Below are positions 56,153 to 56,977 of a stretch of DNA of 56,977 bases, piece by piece. The DNA lies in the NCBI GenBank assembly GCA_902492755.1, contig CABUNB010000010.1, positions 1 to 56,977 on the forward strand. The letters run 5' to 3'. A program made the position numbers and the translations under genes. Below the pieces are notes generated by a model. It was not told where the DNA came from. It saw nothing but the letters and a program-made list of their open reading frames with translations, and did no database searches. Origin of the DNA: an uncultured Collinsella sp. (GTDB lineage: Bacteria; Actinomycetota; Coriobacteriia; Coriobacteriales; Coriobacteriaceae). Position 1 is the first letter of the stretch, and each line of letters starts with the position of its first letter.

Positions 56153-56309
56153 GGCCATGTGGTGACGCAACTGAGGCGTCAACGGCTGTCTATGATACGG
56201 GACATTGCACATCCGCGCAAGTGTTCTGACGGCTTTTCTCACTTTAAATGCACTAATATTGGAGACGCGATGTCTTGCTCTTACGGGTCTCAAACAGAAT
56301 GGGGCTGCT

Positions 56310-56792
56310 ATGGCTCAACCCAGGATCCTTCTTACACGTATCGATGACCGGTTTATTTACGGGCAAGACGTTGAGCTGTGGAACGAGGCTGTGGGTTCCA
56401 ACCTCGTCATAATCGTCAACGACGAGATTGCGGCTGATTCGCGCCAATGGGCACCCATGAGGGTGGCGGCTCCAGAAGGCGTGTGGACGCGGTTTTTCTC
56501 GGTGCAAAGGACCATCGACATCATTCATACCGCAACGCCGCGTCAATGGATTCTGATCATGGTGGCCTCACCCGCCGATGCGCTCGCGCTGGCTAAGGGC
56601 GGTGTGCCGATCACCAAGATCAGCATTGGCCATATGCAGGCAGGGGAGGGCAAACGCTCTGCAACGCCTGCCGTTGCCGTAGACGATATGGACATCGCCG
56701 CCTTCAAAGAGCTGCAAGAACTCGGCATAGAGCTAGAAATCCGCTATCTCCCCAGTTCCGCCCCCGATCCCATCGACAATCTGTTCAACTGA
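56310..56792 (+). CDS. Orphan IIB-like PTS protein lacking the phosphorylated histidine
   Basis: A 160-residue protein, colinear over its whole length with the IIB at 46575 (RILLTRIDDRF versus NILLTRIDNRL at the start; AAFKELQELGIELEIR versus AAFKELQELGVELEIR near the end). At the position of the phosphoacceptor His17 it has Tyr: RFIYGQD instead of RLVHGQV. It therefore cannot carry the usual N-phosphohistidine. The rest of the fold (SIGHMQAGEGKR, like SIGNMHMSEGKR-type loops) is retained. It is alone, behind a tRNA, without IIA/IIC/IID. It may be a regulatory decoy or sensor derived from IIB; it could also be decaying, though the frame is intact. ATG 56310 lacks a strong ribosome site. Confidence 0.8.
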   Translation: MAQPRILLTRIDDRFIYGQDVELWNEAVGSNLVIIVNDEIAADSRQWAPMRVAAPEGVWTRFFSVQRTIDIIHTATPRQWILIMVASPADALALAKGGVPITKISIGHMQAGEGKRSATPAVAVDDMDIAAFKELQELGIELEIRYLPSSAPDPIDNLFN

Positions 56793-56977
56793 TCCCTTGG
56801 GGACGGAGGAAAACGGATCTTTTTGCCCTTGCGAGGGACGCGCGCGATGCCGCCTGTCAAAAACTATGCCCATTTACTACGTTTGATCGGTTATCGCCGA
56901 GCATGTCGAATTTGAGAAAAACAAAACCGACGCTCCTATAAGTTGTCAAGAGGCAGTTTGCGGGAGCGTTCTCTCCA
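56793..56977. other. Gene-free right edge
   Basis: No gene is seen. Just after the IIB-like gene, TTGGGGACGGAGGAAAACGG resembles the GGGGAC-type REP sequences at 181 and 28187. The rest (from 56860) is A+T-richer with no recognised feature. Confidence 0.4.

Overview
The window is a G+C-rich (by eye around 60 %) bacterial chromosome segment. Small operons are packed tightly on both strands, most start codons follow a clear AGGAGG-type site, and several genes use GTG or TTG starts. The gene set points to a Coriobacteriia gut anaerobe, most likely Collinsella or a close relative. It combines a galactosamine-type PTS with AgaS, NagA and LacC, hydrogenase maturation genes, a Zn-ribbon membrane protein, an actinobacterial-style topoisomerase I with a lysine-rich tail, and a PcrA with Ala/Pro-rich inserts. 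The genus call rests on recalled family resemblance, not on a search.

Layout, left to right. 1-3.8 kb: a GNAT acetyltransferase, purH and an unknown protein. 3.8-7.4 kb: a PucR-type regulator divergent from an ornithine-cyclodeaminase-family reductase and an aminotransferase. 7.5-9.3 kb: an OmpR-type response regulator and a short two-TM sensor kinase. 9.5-14.4 kb: a UspA protein, uppP and pcrA. 14.7-17.7 kb: a GntR regulator with manA, facing a ROK sugar kinase. 17.8-20.4 kb: Mn-dependent pyrophosphatase and nhaA. 20.7-28.1 kb: a small unknown, an aminotransferase, a STAS protein, tatB-tatC, hypA-hypB and topA. 28.2-34.9 kb: a Zn-ribbon membrane protein, then tmk-holB-ricT, a ComF-like phosphoribosyltransferase and a possible AbiEi/DUF559-type protein. 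35-43.3 kb: a palindromic repeat element, an orphan solute-binding lipoprotein with a long leader, hpf, a DegV protein, a His/Cys-tailed dehydrogenase, two unknowns, an isocitrate-type dehydrogenase and a SurA-N-like membrane protein. 43.4-45.2 kb is a visibly A+T-richer patch with a YozG/DUF2975 pair and two small unknown genes.

45.2-56.8 kb is a coherent amino-sugar locus: mannose-family PTS IIA, a YajC protein, IIB, IIC and IID, a GntR regulator, agaS, nagA, a flavodoxin-like protein, an aldose-1-epimerase relative, lacC and a YhcH-family protein. Read as a pathway, N-acetylgalactosamine enters as the 6-phosphate, NagA removes acetate, AgaS deaminates and isomerises to tagatose-6-phosphate, and LacC makes tagatose-1,6-bisphosphate. 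No aldolase gene is in the window. The same palindrome (TGGTTACTACCA) lies before the PTS operon and before agaS, and is the natural candidate operator for the GntR protein encoded between them. After a tRNA-Thr(CGU) comes a lone IIB paralogue in which the phosphorylatable histidine is a tyrosine.

Non-coding structure is unusually rich. Two REP-like families are present: GTCATT...AATGAC units, and a 46-bp unit containing TGAGTACTGTYAC that also forms a 215-bp inverted-repeat element. Several operons end in 90-125-nt nested hairpins. A hairpin covers the ribosome site of the comF-like gene. The most unusual points are the His-less IIB paralogue, YajC inside a PTS operon, the nagA remnant, the metal-tail dehydrogenase and the hairpin/REP architecture.
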